Of a stretch of DNA of 10,138 nucleotides, positions 1 to 6,669 are shown piece after piece. How positions within the stretch are numbered: position 1 is the first letter of the stretch; each line of letters starts with the position of its first letter. Below the pieces are notes generated by a model. That model did no database searches and was not told the origin of the DNA. It was given only the letters and a program-made list of their open reading frames with translations. This DNA comes from Silvanigrellales bacterium (lineage in GTDB: Bacteria > Bdellovibrionota_B > Oligoflexia > Silvanigrellales > Silvanigrellaceae), in NCBI GenBank assembly GCA_028285285.1, contig JANQPW010000623.1:1-10138 (forward strand), read 5' to 3'. A program made the position numbers and the translations under genes.

Positions 1-872
1 GTCTTGAGCTGGAGCCCACGCCCAATGGAGATGGCTACTCCGTCACGGTCGCCAGCTGTGGCTTTGTGGAGTTGTGGGGCTTTGCGGCCGATGGGAAAAG
101 GCTGTGGGTTGAGCCCATATGGGAGAGACCACGTGACGATCAGTTTTGGGCCGTTGCGACAAATGCAGAGACAGCCAGAACCGACGATGGCGTTCTTGTT
201 GCTGTTCCAAAACTCAGGCGCAGCAGGGAAGTTGAAGAAACTGCGATTGTGCTCAAGCATCTCTCGCCTTTGGGTGAGAAGATTGCTTCTAGAGAGATAA
301 ATCCTGGAAAGAGAGTTTTCATACGTGACATCAAGACATGCGGAAATCTTGGGTATTTTGTTGGAGAGACTGATCGAAAAATTGACCCCCAACCAAATGA
401 TTCCGAAGAGTCTGATATTTGGATCGGTGCCGTAGATCTTTTAAGCCTGGAATTGAAGATCCAAAAGACCTTTGACTTCGTGAAAGATGATTCAGCGCAT
501 GGGGTGGCCTGTGACGAAAGTGGAGTTTACGTCACTGGAGAAACAGCAAGGCATCATGTTGACTCTGGAAGCTGGGATGGAGGAAGCCAGGCCATTCTTC
601 TCAGTCTGACCCACGGTCTTGAGCTTCGGGAGAAGTTTGTTTTCGGAGCTGATCGGGCAGACTCTGGAGAGCAAGTCTTCCTTGGCAAAGATCAGCTTTT
701 TGTGAGTGGGCGGTGGAACAAGATCCCAAACAATCATTTGCCAAGGTCTGAGCACTGGGAGCAGAGTTTCATCCTGGCCCTTCCGAAGAAGGGGTGGAAC
801 CGTGTGAGCGCAGATGAGCTGCCCTCTGAGAAGCTGGAGAAGTTGTCGCTTCTCCCTTTGTGGCGACGCTGA
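1..872 (+). CDS. Probable beta-propeller-like protein, 3' end only
   Basis: The frame is open from the left edge (first complete codon at base 3) to TGA at 870-872, so the gene starts upstream and at least 289 residues are visible. I do not recognise a named family. The visible part has three spaced copies of a strand-turn motif of the type (V/L)(Y/F)V(T/S)G(E/R), at 354-371 (YFVGET), 525-545 (VYVTGET) and 696-716 (LFVSGRW). Two are preceded by acidic or small residues (DDSAHGVACDESG, ADSGEQVFLGKDQ), resembling blades of SBBP-type or quinoprotein-like beta-propellers. Such proteins are usually exported, but no signal peptide can be checked because the N-terminus is missing. The next gene begins 39 bp downstream on the same strand, so co-transcription is likely. 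A bacterial GTG at 66 could mimic a start, but the frame continues upstream of it without a stop. Confidence 0.7.
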   Translation, partial: LELEPTPNGDGYSVTVASCGFVELWGFAADGKRLWVEPIWERPRDDQFWAVATNAETARTDDGVLVAVPKLRRSREVEETAIVLKHLSPLGEKIASREINPGKRVFIRDIKTCGNLGYFVGETDRKIDPQPNDSEESDIWIGAVDLLSLELKIQKTFDFVKDDSAHGVACDESGVYVTGETARHHVDSGSWDGGSQAILLSLTHGLELREKFVFGADRADSGEQVFLGKDQLFVSGRWNKIPNNHLPRSEHWEQSFILALPKKGWNRVSADELPSEKLEKLSLLPLWRR

Positions 873-901
873 CTTGGCGGTGTTGACCTGTTTGTGCACA
901 C

Positions 902-908
902 GAGGAGG
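902..908 (+). promoter_or_regulatory. Shine-Dalgarno site for the TonB-like gene
   Basis: GAGGAGG at 902-908 lies just before ATG at 912. It is downstream of the alternative in-frame GTG at 894 and so rules that start out. Spacing is 3 bases from the end of AGGAGG, or 6 if the pairing core is GAGG at 902-905. Confidence 0.6.
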
Positions 909-911
909 GAG

Positions 912-1913
912 ATGTTGCTGCAGTTGAAAACGGGGCATCTGTGGGCAGCGGCTGTTATCTCTGTCCTTTTGCACGGACTTTTTCTTTTCTGGGTGCATCA
1001 AACCGATCTTGAGCCTCCGATTGAAGGAGTGGGAGACAGATCTTCTCGGCGCCCTCTGTCAGTGGTCCTCCTCAATCCCGGCTCAGAATCCTCCGAGTCT
1101 CCGCCCATAGAGACGGCTCAGGAATTCAAGTCAGAAAAGGATGAGTCGAAGGGAAAACCATTGACCGATCACTCAGTATCTCGGCCCGTGAGCCCGGCAC
1201 AAGGTGATCTTCTGGAGGCTCCTGGTGTCATGGGCCCTGGCGATGAAGCTGCTCTTCCTTCTCGAGAAACGGGTGGAAAAAGGAGTCTCGTTTTCAGTTC
1301 TGCATTGGATGCTCTCGTGCCTGGCGACTCTGCGGCCCTCAGGGAGCGCATTCGGGGGAGTGCATGGTCTGCTCATCAAGCTGAGAAGAAGCTCATTGTG
1401 AGCCTCTTCGAGAAAATCCAATACGGAAACGGGCCAAGAGGTCAGGTGGTTGAGGTGAATTCACGCACCCAATTGGAACAGAGAAATGAAGCCGGTGCCT
1501 GGAAAGCCTATGTGCACACGGTTCCCCTTGAGGCGAATGTTGCTGCGGGCCTCGAAAAGACGGTTGCGCAGGCCCTTCTTGAGGCAGACAGCCTGCTTGA
1601 TCATGGCGTTATCCGCTTCTTTCGAGAAGAGGAGGGTGGGCGCCTCCTTCACCGCGTGCTCAAACCTTTCCGGAATGCGAGTCTTCAGCAAAGTGTGATG
1701 GGTAAAATTCGCGAGATCCTAGAAGTAGACCCTTTGAGGGATCCCACTCCCATTGTTGTTGAGGTGGTCGTGGCAATTGGTAGCGCCCAAAACGCAGTGA
1801 AGAGCTTGTTCCAGAAGTTGGACTTCATTAAAGCTGAAAACAACCCCTATGGAGACGGGGTTGATCTCAAGGTTGATCTTATTCCTTTGGTTCGAAAGCT
1901 TTTCGACGACTGA
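912..1913 (+). CDS. TonB-like membrane-anchored envelope protein
   Basis: This is a 333-residue protein; ATG 912 was chosen over GTG 894 because of the ribosome binding site at 902-908. After a short basic N-terminus it has a single hydrophobic segment at about residues 11-28 (AAAVISVLLHGLFLFWV) and no cleavage site, so it should be anchored in the inner membrane with the rest in the periplasm. Ser17 and His21 in this segment have the SxxxH spacing of the TonB transmembrane helix, which in TonB couples to ExbB/ExbD. Residues about 32-125 are rich in Pro, Ser, Glu and Gly and look disordered, like the TonB linker. The C-terminal ~200 residues mix helical and strand-forming stretches (IVVEVVVAIG, VDLKVDLIPLV). 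They do not clearly match the TonB C-terminal fold, so a TonB function is not established. It follows the propeller-like gene by 39 bp, probably in one operon. Confidence 0.7.
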   Translation: MLLQLKTGHLWAAAVISVLLHGLFLFWVHQTDLEPPIEGVGDRSSRRPLSVVLLNPGSESSESPPIETAQEFKSEKDESKGKPLTDHSVSRPVSPAQGDLLEAPGVMGPGDEAALPSRETGGKRSLVFSSALDALVPGDSAALRERIRGSAWSAHQAEKKLIVSLFEKIQYGNGPRGQVVEVNSRTQLEQRNEAGAWKAYVHTVPLEANVAAGLEKTVAQALLEADSLLDHGVIRFFREEEGGRLLHRVLKPFRNASLQQSVMGKIREILEVDPLRDPTPIVVEVVVAIGSAQNAVKSLFQKLDFIKAENNPYGDGVDLKVDLIPLVRKLFDD

Positions 1914-1914
1914 C

Positions 1915-2748
1915 TCACAGGCATCTCGCGATGGCTTCCCTCACAGTGATTCCAGGCAAGGCGTCAGTTTCCCGAACACACTGGGGAAGGTCGTCGGGGT
2001 AATTCGATCGGCCGCAGACATTGATGGCCTCGCTGACTGTGACCCCCGGCATGGCGTCCAACTCTCTCACACATTGGGAAAGGGCACTCGCGTGCCTTCC
2101 GCCATTCAGACAAGTCTGAATGGCTTCTTTCGCAGTGATTCCCGGCATATGGTCGAGCTCTCGTGTGCACTGGGGAAGTTGATTGGGCGAACGAGATTGG
2201 CTGCAGAAGTGGATCGCTTCGTCTGCTGTCACACCGGGCATGTGGTCGAGCGACCGAGCGCATGCTGGGAGAGCCTGAGGCCAGGATGAGCGAGAGCAGG
2301 CCGACAAGGCCTCACTCACCGTGACCCCGGGCATGTGGTCAAGTTCGCGTGCACAGTTCGGAAGTTCTGTGGAGTTTGTTGAACCACGACCTCGATCACG
2401 TCCGCGACCGTGGCCAACGAAGTCGAAGTGTGCGCCATAGATGTAGCCCACACTGAAGGAGCAGTCTGACAGACCGCTGATGCGCACCCTGAAGTGATCT
2501 CCCGCTGCTGACTCTGGGCTGCTCGAAAGGGTATAACGGGTTCCGCCTTGGAGGAAACACTTTTGGTTGGAATAGAGCTCGGAAGATCGGCGGTTTTCAG
2601 CTTTGAACCAGCTGTCTTGCCTCAAGCGAATGCTTTTGGCATTTCTGAAAAGCACCTCGTTGCCATCGTTGGAAGCCGGATCTCCACAACCTTGAAAAAC
2701 CGCTGGTGAAACTCCAAGAACACAAAAGAACAGAGCAAATCTTCTCAT
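1915..2748 (-). CDS. Lipoprotein with five C-terminal two-cysteine repeats
   Basis: The protein is 277 residues from ATG 2748; GTG at 2751, directly before it, is an equally possible start. AGAGAGG at 2759-2765 sits 7 bases from the GTG and 10 from the ATG. The N-terminus is basic then hydrophobic (RRFALFFCVLGVSPAVFQGC), a signal peptide ending at Cys21 in a non-ideal lipobox, so a lipoprotein is likely but not certain. Residues about 32-114 look like a small beta-rich, SH3-like domain with Cys64 and Cys96. A Gly/Arg linker (GHGRGRDRGRG) follows. Residues 129-277 are five tandem repeats of 31-32 residues, the last cut to 24, with consensus LPxCxRELDxMPG(V/I)TxxEAIxxC. The two cysteines of every repeat are exactly 19 residues apart. 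Each unit could form a disulfide-pinned helical hairpin around the central MPG turn. Function is unknown; a structural or binding role outside the cytoplasm is an inference. Confidence 0.8.
   Translation of the reverse strand: MRRFALFFCVLGVSPAVFQGCGDPASNDGNEVLFRNAKSIRLRQDSWFKAENRRSSELYSNQKCFLQGGTRYTLSSSPESAAGDHFRVRISGLSDCSFSVGYIYGAHFDFVGHGRGRDRGRGSTNSTELPNCARELDHMPGVTVSEALSACSRSSWPQALPACARSLDHMPGVTADEAIHFCSQSRSPNQLPQCTRELDHMPGITAKEAIQTCLNGGRHASALSQCVRELDAMPGVTVSEAINVCGRSNYPDDLPQCVRETDALPGITVREAIARCL
1918..2364 (-). repeat. Five in-frame protein repeats of about 93 bp
   Basis: The 3' half of the lipoprotein gene consists of five tandem units of 93, 93, 96, 93 and 72 bp. They encode residues 129-159, 160-190, 191-222, 223-253 and 254-277. 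Cysteine pairs lie at 132/151, 163/182, 194/213, 226/245 and 257/276. The units have diverged at the DNA level but keep the protein consensus, so this is an old expansion under selection rather than a recent slippage array. Confidence 0.9.
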
Positions 2749-2912
2749 CACTTTCTTTCCTCTCTGACTGGTGGCCCCTAATTGATTTCTTGGCGCTCAT
2801 AGTCCAGGCGCCAGCCGGAAAAAAGAAAAAAGAGAAAATGTGCAGTTTTTTGGGCAAGTGCCGGTCTTTTTCAAAAGACTTTTGGTCGGCTAGTGGAAAT
2901 GAGAGGCCACCT
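2749..2912. other. Intergenic region upstream of the repeat lipoprotein
   Basis: This stretch of 164 bp lies between the methyltransferase stop and the lipoprotein start. It holds the lipoprotein ribosome binding site (2759-2765), an A/T-rich run around 2818-2851 and a small hairpin at 2864-2879. I see no convincing -35/-10 pair, so whether the lipoprotein has its own promoter here or is read through from the methyltransferase cannot be decided by eye. Confidence 0.5.
2860..2890. terminator. Possible weak terminator hairpin
   Basis: GTCTTT at 2864-2869 and AAAGAC at 2874-2879 form a perfect 6-bp stem around a 4-base loop. GCCG at 2860-2863 could pair with CGGC at 2887-2890 as an outer stem with a one-sided bulge. 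It sits about 35-50 bp past the stop of the minus-strand methyltransferase. On the minus strand it is not followed by a T run; on the plus strand only four T follow. As an intrinsic terminator it is therefore weak. Confidence 0.25.
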
Positions 2913-3515
2913 CTACTGGCACGAATACAGCCCAAGGAGATCTCCGGCTTCGTGAACCACAGAAATGGGTTCAAAGTGCTCCTGAAACTCCTTTTCGAAG
3001 TGGGAGTTGTAGAAGGTCCAACTGCCATGCGCCACCTCTTCCTTTTGCTTTGAGTCGGCCTCAATGAAGAAGACTTGGTTGGCAACCCTTTTGATCTCAC
3101 CGTACACGTGGCTTCTGTCTTCGTAACGAACGTGCTTGACCACGGCACTGACGAAAACCAAGTCAAAGTGCTTGCCTGGAAAAGGCAGGGTCAGTCCGTC
3201 GAAGGTCTCGAATTGAAACTCTGGAAAGCGAGACTTCGCCTGTTCAATAGCTCTCGTGTTGATGTCGATACCAAAGCCGTGGAGTGAGGGGCGGTTGTCA
3301 CATATAAACTTGAGCATGAAGCCGGTGTCACACCCAAGGTCAAGAACGCGTTCCTTGTTCCACTGTGCCTTGTCGAGAATCGATTTCAAAGTCTTCTGCG
3401 GATCTTGGTAGCCACACTCCTCATAGAAGCTCCAGACTTCGGCGGCGTCTTTGGTCGAAGGGTATTCCCTTGCCCATTTCGATTCTAGGTTCTTGTAGTG
3501 CGTGCTGGGAGCCAT
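2913..3515 (-). CDS. Small class I SAM-dependent methyltransferase
   Basis: The protein has 200 residues from ATG 3515, which has AGGA nine bases upstream. The frame is open further, to a TTG at 3587, but that has no visible ribosome binding site. Motif I is at about residues 56-64 (RVLDLGCDTGF), followed by an acidic residue ending the second strand (GFGIDINTRAIEQAKSRFP). Next come a motif-II-like FDLVFVSAVVKHV and a late-strand RVANQVFFIEAD, the order of a Rossmann-type methyltransferase. In the usual GxGxG loop the middle Gly is Asp (GCDTG), a tolerated variant, so S-adenosylmethionine binding is still expected. The C-terminal half is short and has no recognisable substrate domain, so the target is unknown. 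It is transcribed away from the triple-domain secreted protein and towards the Cys-repeat lipoprotein. Confidence 0.8.
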   Translation of the reverse strand: MAPSTHYKNLESKWAREYPSTKDAAEVWSFYEECGYQDPQKTLKSILDKAQWNKERVLDLGCDTGFMLKFICDNRPSLHGFGIDINTRAIEQAKSRFPEFQFETFDGLTLPFPGKHFDLVFVSAVVKHVRYEDRSHVYGEIKRVANQVFFIEADSKQKEEVAHGSWTFYNSHFEKEFQEHFEPISVVHEAGDLLGLYSCQ

Positions 3516-3737
3516 CGGTTTCAGTCCTGATTTGGCAGCTCGGAGTGGAATTCCACAGACCTTATCTTGAAATTTGTTGAAATCCAAGCCGCTTGGTCTT
3601 CGATTTAAAGGCCTCGATTGATTTCAAGAGAGGTTCAAAACTTTGATGGTGTCATCTCTGCCTCTGTGAAGAGGCGTCAAGGTCGTAAATTCAAGGTCAC
3701 AGAATCTGATCCATCCGACCTGTCAGAGGAGAAAAAA
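3516..3737. promoter_or_regulatory. Divergent intergenic region, probably two promoters
   Basis: This 222-bp gap is the longest non-coding stretch in the window and separates two diverging genes, so it should hold promoters for both. The best sigma70-like pair on the plus strand is TTGATT near 3618 with TTTGAT 18 bp further on, four of six matches in each box, which is weak. I found no clear operator palindrome or riboswitch. Confidence 0.4.
3725..3731 (+). promoter_or_regulatory. Shine-Dalgarno site for the triple-domain secreted protein
   Basis: AGAGGAG lies six bases before ATG 3738, directly before a typical signal peptide. It fixes the start there and excludes the 40-residue upstream extension of the open frame from 3618. 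Confidence 0.8.
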
Positions 3738-4784
3738 ATGAGTCACGGAAAAATGGCTATGTTGGCGTTAGGCATATTCGGCCTGTGGGAATCCGTAGCT
3801 TTTGGAGCGGCCCATGGCTTTGCGTGGTATAGCGGAAGCGGCAATCGAACGATCGCCAACCCCAGTGCTTATGGTTACATGTCACGGGGAAGTTCCATCT
3901 CAGTGGTGAGAGAGGGAACAGGTCAGTACCTTGTTCGGTTTCTTGGAATGACTTCGGGTACCCAAGGTGGAAACATTCAGGTGACGGCCTACAACCGAAA
4001 CCCCACAACCTGTCAGGTGAGAAATTGGTACGTGGGGAGTGACGGACTCAATGCACGGGTGCTTTGTTTTGACAACCACGGTGTTCGAAAAGACTCTGCT
4101 TTTTCTGTGATGGGAACCCGTCGAGGTGTGCAGTTTCATGGTGTTTTTGCATACGCATGGGTGAACTCGAGTGCAGCCGCTCCAGACACCTACTCCTTCA
4201 ATCCAACCTCGCAAAGAATTGATGTGGAAAGGCACGGAATCGGTCACACAACCGTTTCGTTCCTGGGTTTGCAGTCCTACAAAAAGACTGTGCCCCTCAT
4301 CACCACCTATGGCTCCACACCTGGAGTTTGCCAACCGGTCGCTGTGCAAGACGATCACACAGTTGATTTTGCGCGAAAAGTTCAGGTGCTCTGTTGGGAC
4401 ATGCAAGGGCGCAGGCGTGATTTTCCCTATAGCATCTTCATGGGGAACTACACTTTTGAAATGGCGGCTAACTATGTTGAAATTCGGAACCCCAGCTCTT
4501 CAACGCCTTATTCGGTACCTGCACATTATCGAGACTTGTGGAGCACGCCAGTGGTCACGCGCAATTCGCTGGGATCTTGGACCCTCTCAGCACCTCCTCC
4601 CAGTCGCTACCCTGACCTGTCTTCCACAAGCGTCCAGGTTTCACCTTATGGTTTCAGCCCCACGCTCTGCGCCGTTCAATATTGGTCCCGTGCGTTTCGT
4701 TCATCTCATCGCTGTTGGCGCTTGAATGGAACAGCCGTGGATTTTTCCGCAAATGTGTTCTTGTTTTCTCCAGATCGTTTTTGA
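3738..4784 (+). CDS. Secreted protein with three tandem two-cysteine domains
   Basis: The protein has 348 residues. Residues 1 to about 24 form a signal peptide (KMAMLALGIFGLW core, small residues at AFGAA), and there is no lipobox, so it should be exported and released or surface-located. The mature part is three diverged copies of one domain, at about residues 27-125, 134-235 and 239-344. Each begins with an aromatic strand (HGFAWYSG, FAYAWVNS, YTFEMAAN). The first two continue with a G-x-Y/T-x-V-x-FLG motif (YLVRFLGM, TVSFLGL), and each ends with C...W...V.C.(D)..G...DF.. . The cysteine pairs are 92/110, 198/219 and 311/326, one likely disulfide per domain. This resembles a small beta-rich domain found singly or in tandem in secreted bacterial hypothetical proteins. 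I know of no assigned function. The third copy is the most diverged, and lacks the FLG motif and the acidic residue after its second Cys. Confidence 0.85.
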   Translation: MSHGKMAMLALGIFGLWESVAFGAAHGFAWYSGSGNRTIANPSAYGYMSRGSSISVVREGTGQYLVRFLGMTSGTQGGNIQVTAYNRNPTTCQVRNWYVGSDGLNARVLCFDNHGVRKDSAFSVMGTRRGVQFHGVFAYAWVNSSAAAPDTYSFNPTSQRIDVERHGIGHTTVSFLGLQSYKKTVPLITTYGSTPGVCQPVAVQDDHTVDFARKVQVLCWDMQGRRRDFPYSIFMGNYTFEMAANYVEIRNPSSSTPYSVPAHYRDLWSTPVVTRNSLGSWTLSAPPPSRYPDLSSTSVQVSPYGFSPTLCAVQYWSRAFRSSHRCWRLNGTAVDFSANVFLFSPDRF

Positions 4785-4787
4785 GAT

Positions 4788-4800
4788 CGCACCAAGTGCG
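4788..4800. other. Short GC hairpin in the convergent gene gap
   Basis: CGCAC and GTGCG form a perfect 5-bp stem with a CAA loop in the 41-bp gap between two convergent stop codons (4784 and 4826). The position suits a bidirectional terminator, but neither strand has a T run after the stem, so intrinsic termination is doubtful. Confidence 0.3.
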
Positions 4801-4825
4801 GCGTGCGTTGAAGAAAGAGGGAGAG

Positions 4826-5827
4826 CTAAAGTTGCTGGATCACAGGATCCTTGCGTAAAACACAGGTGTCGAGAACGGCGTCGACTCCCCGGTTGTCGAT
4901 GGCTCGAAGCAGGGTCGTCCACAAAATGAGAGAGGCAAACCGAGATCCTGCGATGGGAGCCCACCTCATCTCGCCAGCGTTGGTGTTGTAGTGTTCCACA
5001 TAGGGTTTGTTGCCACAGTCCATCTTGAGGGTGACTTTATATTTCAGATCCGTGGAGTTTCCTTTTTCTTTGCTGATCTCTTTGATTCTGCTTCTCAGGT
5101 CGTTGCTCAAGTTCACAAAGCTTTTCAGCAGTGCTTCTGAGGCCTCTGCTTCTTTAAGGAGATCTTCAAGATAGGCTGATCGGGAGTGCCGGTTGTGTTT
5201 TTCGAAGCCAGGTAGCTTTCGCAGCTCGCGCAGGGCGTGGAGGGAATATCGGTTTTTGTTCTCCGGCTCTTCTTCCCCCTGCTTTCGCATGTCCAAAAAC
5301 ACCGACCCGGATTGGTCGAGACTCTGAGCCAGCTCTGCAAATTTTTCCCAGTCTTGGCCTAGCACATTCGCCATATCATTGAGTTTTTTTTCACTTCGGT
5401 GGGCCGCGAGAATTTTCACGAGGGGGTAGCGTTTTGCCAACACTCTTTGGAGTTCAAGAACATCACAGCCTTTTTCGACCTCAAAAAGTGCGGAATGGTG
5501 GCTCACGAGGATCGAGCTGTTCCTTTGAGCAAAGGAACAGGGGAAACCTTCATTGAACCTCGCCAGGTCGAGCCCGTCGTTGGCCAAGTCTTGATACATG
5601 GGGCCATCTTGGCCAAGAAGAAGCACGCTGGCTGCCGTCCGAGATTCCTTGGTCCAATACCACCAGAGAAAGTCCGACTTTCTCTGAGTCTCAGTTTCAG
5701 CAGAAGCAGCTTTGGAGAAGGAACGGTCTTGGGCCGGGGAGTTTTTGGAAGGTGTGCAAGAGAGGAGTAGAAAGCTGACAGCGAGCAAAGAGGTTGTCCA
5801 ATGTGCGGCTCGTTGTGAAGGCTTCAC
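4826..5827 (-). CDS. Lipoprotein of unknown function, last gene of the P450-cti operon
   Basis: The protein has 333 residues. GTG 5827 is used as the start; AAAGGGGAG at 5831-5839 lies just before it, with the unusually short spacing of three bases, and there is no nearby ATG. The N-terminus is a signal peptide ending in a good lipobox (FLLLSC, Cys24). A Ser- and charge-rich linker follows to about residue 50. The mature protein has four more cysteines (97, 121, 271, 322), enough for two disulfides. Residues about 215-255 are strongly helical and charged (EDLLKEAEASEALLKSF), a possible coiled coil. I recognise no domain. It starts 18 bp after the methyltransferase stop, so it is very likely co-transcribed with the methyltransferase and probably with cti and the P450. 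As an envelope lipoprotein it would act in the same compartment as Cti. Confidence 0.75.
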   Translation of the reverse strand: MKPSQRAAHWTTSLLAVSFLLLSCTPSKNSPAQDRSFSKAASAETETQRKSDFLWWYWTKESRTAASVLLLGQDGPMYQDLANDGLDLARFNEGFPCSFAQRNSSILVSHHSALFEVEKGCDVLELQRVLAKRYPLVKILAAHRSEKKLNDMANVLGQDWEKFAELAQSLDQSGSVFLDMRKQGEEEPENKNRYSLHALRELRKLPGFEKHNRHSRSAYLEDLLKEAEASEALLKSFVNLSNDLRSRIKEISKEKGNSTDLKYKVTLKMDCGNKPYVEHYNTNAGEMRWAPIAGSRFASLILWTTLLRAIDNRGVDAVLDTCVLRKDPVIQQL

Positions 5828-5845
5828 TTTCTCCCCTTTCCGGTC

Positions 5846-6643
5846 TTAAAAATCAGTTTCACCCACAAAAATATGTGCGTCGATTCTGTGAAGAATCTCA
5901 AAACTCTCACCCGTCAACTGTTTGAGCAGCTCGTCATGTTCGCGATCAAATTGCTCCACCGCGGCCTCGGAAAGCGCTGCACCAACTCCTCTGCAAGCGC
6001 GAATTCTCCCACGCCAAGATTCCCTTGTAAATGGGATAGCTTCGTCGTAGTAAAACATTCCTTTTAAGAGAAAGTTTCCTTGTGCCCAAGTAGGAAATGC
6101 GGGGATGCGCCCGAGATAACCCGCAGCTGTCCATTGGGGATTGTGCTTCAAAATGAGCTGTTCTGTGGCACCGGCCACCGGATCAACAAGTGGGAGCCAG
6201 CTGAAGTGGCTGGTGACCAGCACTCCTCCCGGCTTGAGCAGTCTTTTCACTTCGGGAACCACCTTCTCTTTGTCAAAGTAAAGCCAGCATTGGTTGGCTG
6301 TGATGGCATCGAAGCTTTGCGGTTCAAAAGGGAGATTCTCTGCCGGAGCAACCTGAAACTGAGCATCAAGCTCTTGCAACTTTGCAAGGGTCTCGGCCAT
6401 TTTGATCTGCTCGGGGGAAACATCCGTTCCAAACACCCGAGCTCCTCTTTTGGCGAAGGTCCTGGCTAAGACGCCGGTACCCGTTCCCAGGTCTAAAATC
6501 CGCTGGCCTTGTGTTCCAACGTCAAGTGCGTTGAGCTTTTTGTAGTAGCTTTCAGGAGGGCCAGGTCGAAAGCGGGCATAGTCTGCAGAGGTCTTTCCCC
6601 AGTCAATTTCTCTTCCGGGATCGATTGCGTCGAGGCCATGCAT
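5846..6643 (-). CDS. Class I SAM-dependent methyltransferase (UbiE/Methyltransf_11-like)
   Basis: The protein has 265 residues from ATG 6643, fixed by AAAGGAG five bases upstream; the open frame extends nine codons further to a GTG that lacks a good site. The N-terminus has the WGKTSADYARFRPGPPESYY signature of a widespread cytosolic methyltransferase family. Motif I is ILDLGTGTGVLARTFA at about residues 48-63, with the ribose-binding acidic residue in VFGTDVSPEQ. PAENLPF and FDAITANQCWLYFD follow, then a post-motif LLKPGGVLV. The C-terminal third (PFTRESWRGRIRACRGVGAAL) is typical of the same family. The methyl acceptor cannot be told from sequence; small molecules and lipids are both possible. 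It lies 56 bp after cti and 18 bp before the lipoprotein on the same strand, which suggests it takes part in the same process. Confidence 0.9.
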   Translation of the reverse strand: MHGLDAIDPGREIDWGKTSADYARFRPGPPESYYKKLNALDVGTQGQRILDLGTGTGVLARTFAKRGARVFGTDVSPEQIKMAETLAKLQELDAQFQVAPAENLPFEPQSFDAITANQCWLYFDKEKVVPEVKRLLKPGGVLVTSHFSWLPLVDPVAGATEQLILKHNPQWTAAGYLGRIPAFPTWAQGNFLLKGMFYYDEAIPFTRESWRGRIRACRGVGAALSEAAVEQFDREHDELLKQLTGESFEILHRIDAHIFVGETDF

Positions 6644-6648
6644 AGAAA

Positions 6649-6655
6649 CTCCTTT
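6649..6655 (-). promoter_or_regulatory. Shine-Dalgarno site for the operon methyltransferase
   Basis: AAAGGAG (minus strand) lies five bases before ATG 6643. It decides the start in favour of this ATG over the upstream GTG at 6670. Confidence 0.8.
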
Positions 6656-6669
6656 GCAACAGGCTATCA

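Noticed and set aside
492..1001. Minus-strand open frame of 169 codons across the first gene junction
   Set aside because: It runs antisense over the end of the propeller-like gene and the start of the TonB-like gene, with low-complexity Gln/Pro/Leu composition and no recognisable domain.
1849..2289. Plus-strand open frame of 146 codons with repeated Ser/Asp/Arg and LGK segments
   Set aside because: It lies antisense to the Cys-repeat gene, and its periodicity is only the mirror of the 93-bp repeats. It has no ribosome binding site and its start is inside the preceding gene.
2818..2845. A-rich stretch that could look like the T run of a minus-strand terminator
   Set aside because: No stable GC-rich stem precedes it on the minus strand, so it is more likely just A/T-rich upstream DNA.
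3516..3587. N-terminal extension of the small methyltransferase to TTG 3587
   Set aside because: No ribosome binding site precedes the TTG, while ATG 3515 has AGGA at a usable distance. It remains possible but is less likely.
3618..3737. N-terminal extension of the secreted triple-domain protein
   Set aside because: The signal peptide begins at ATG 3738 with a good ribosome binding site six bases upstream; the extension is hydrophilic and would bury the signal peptide.
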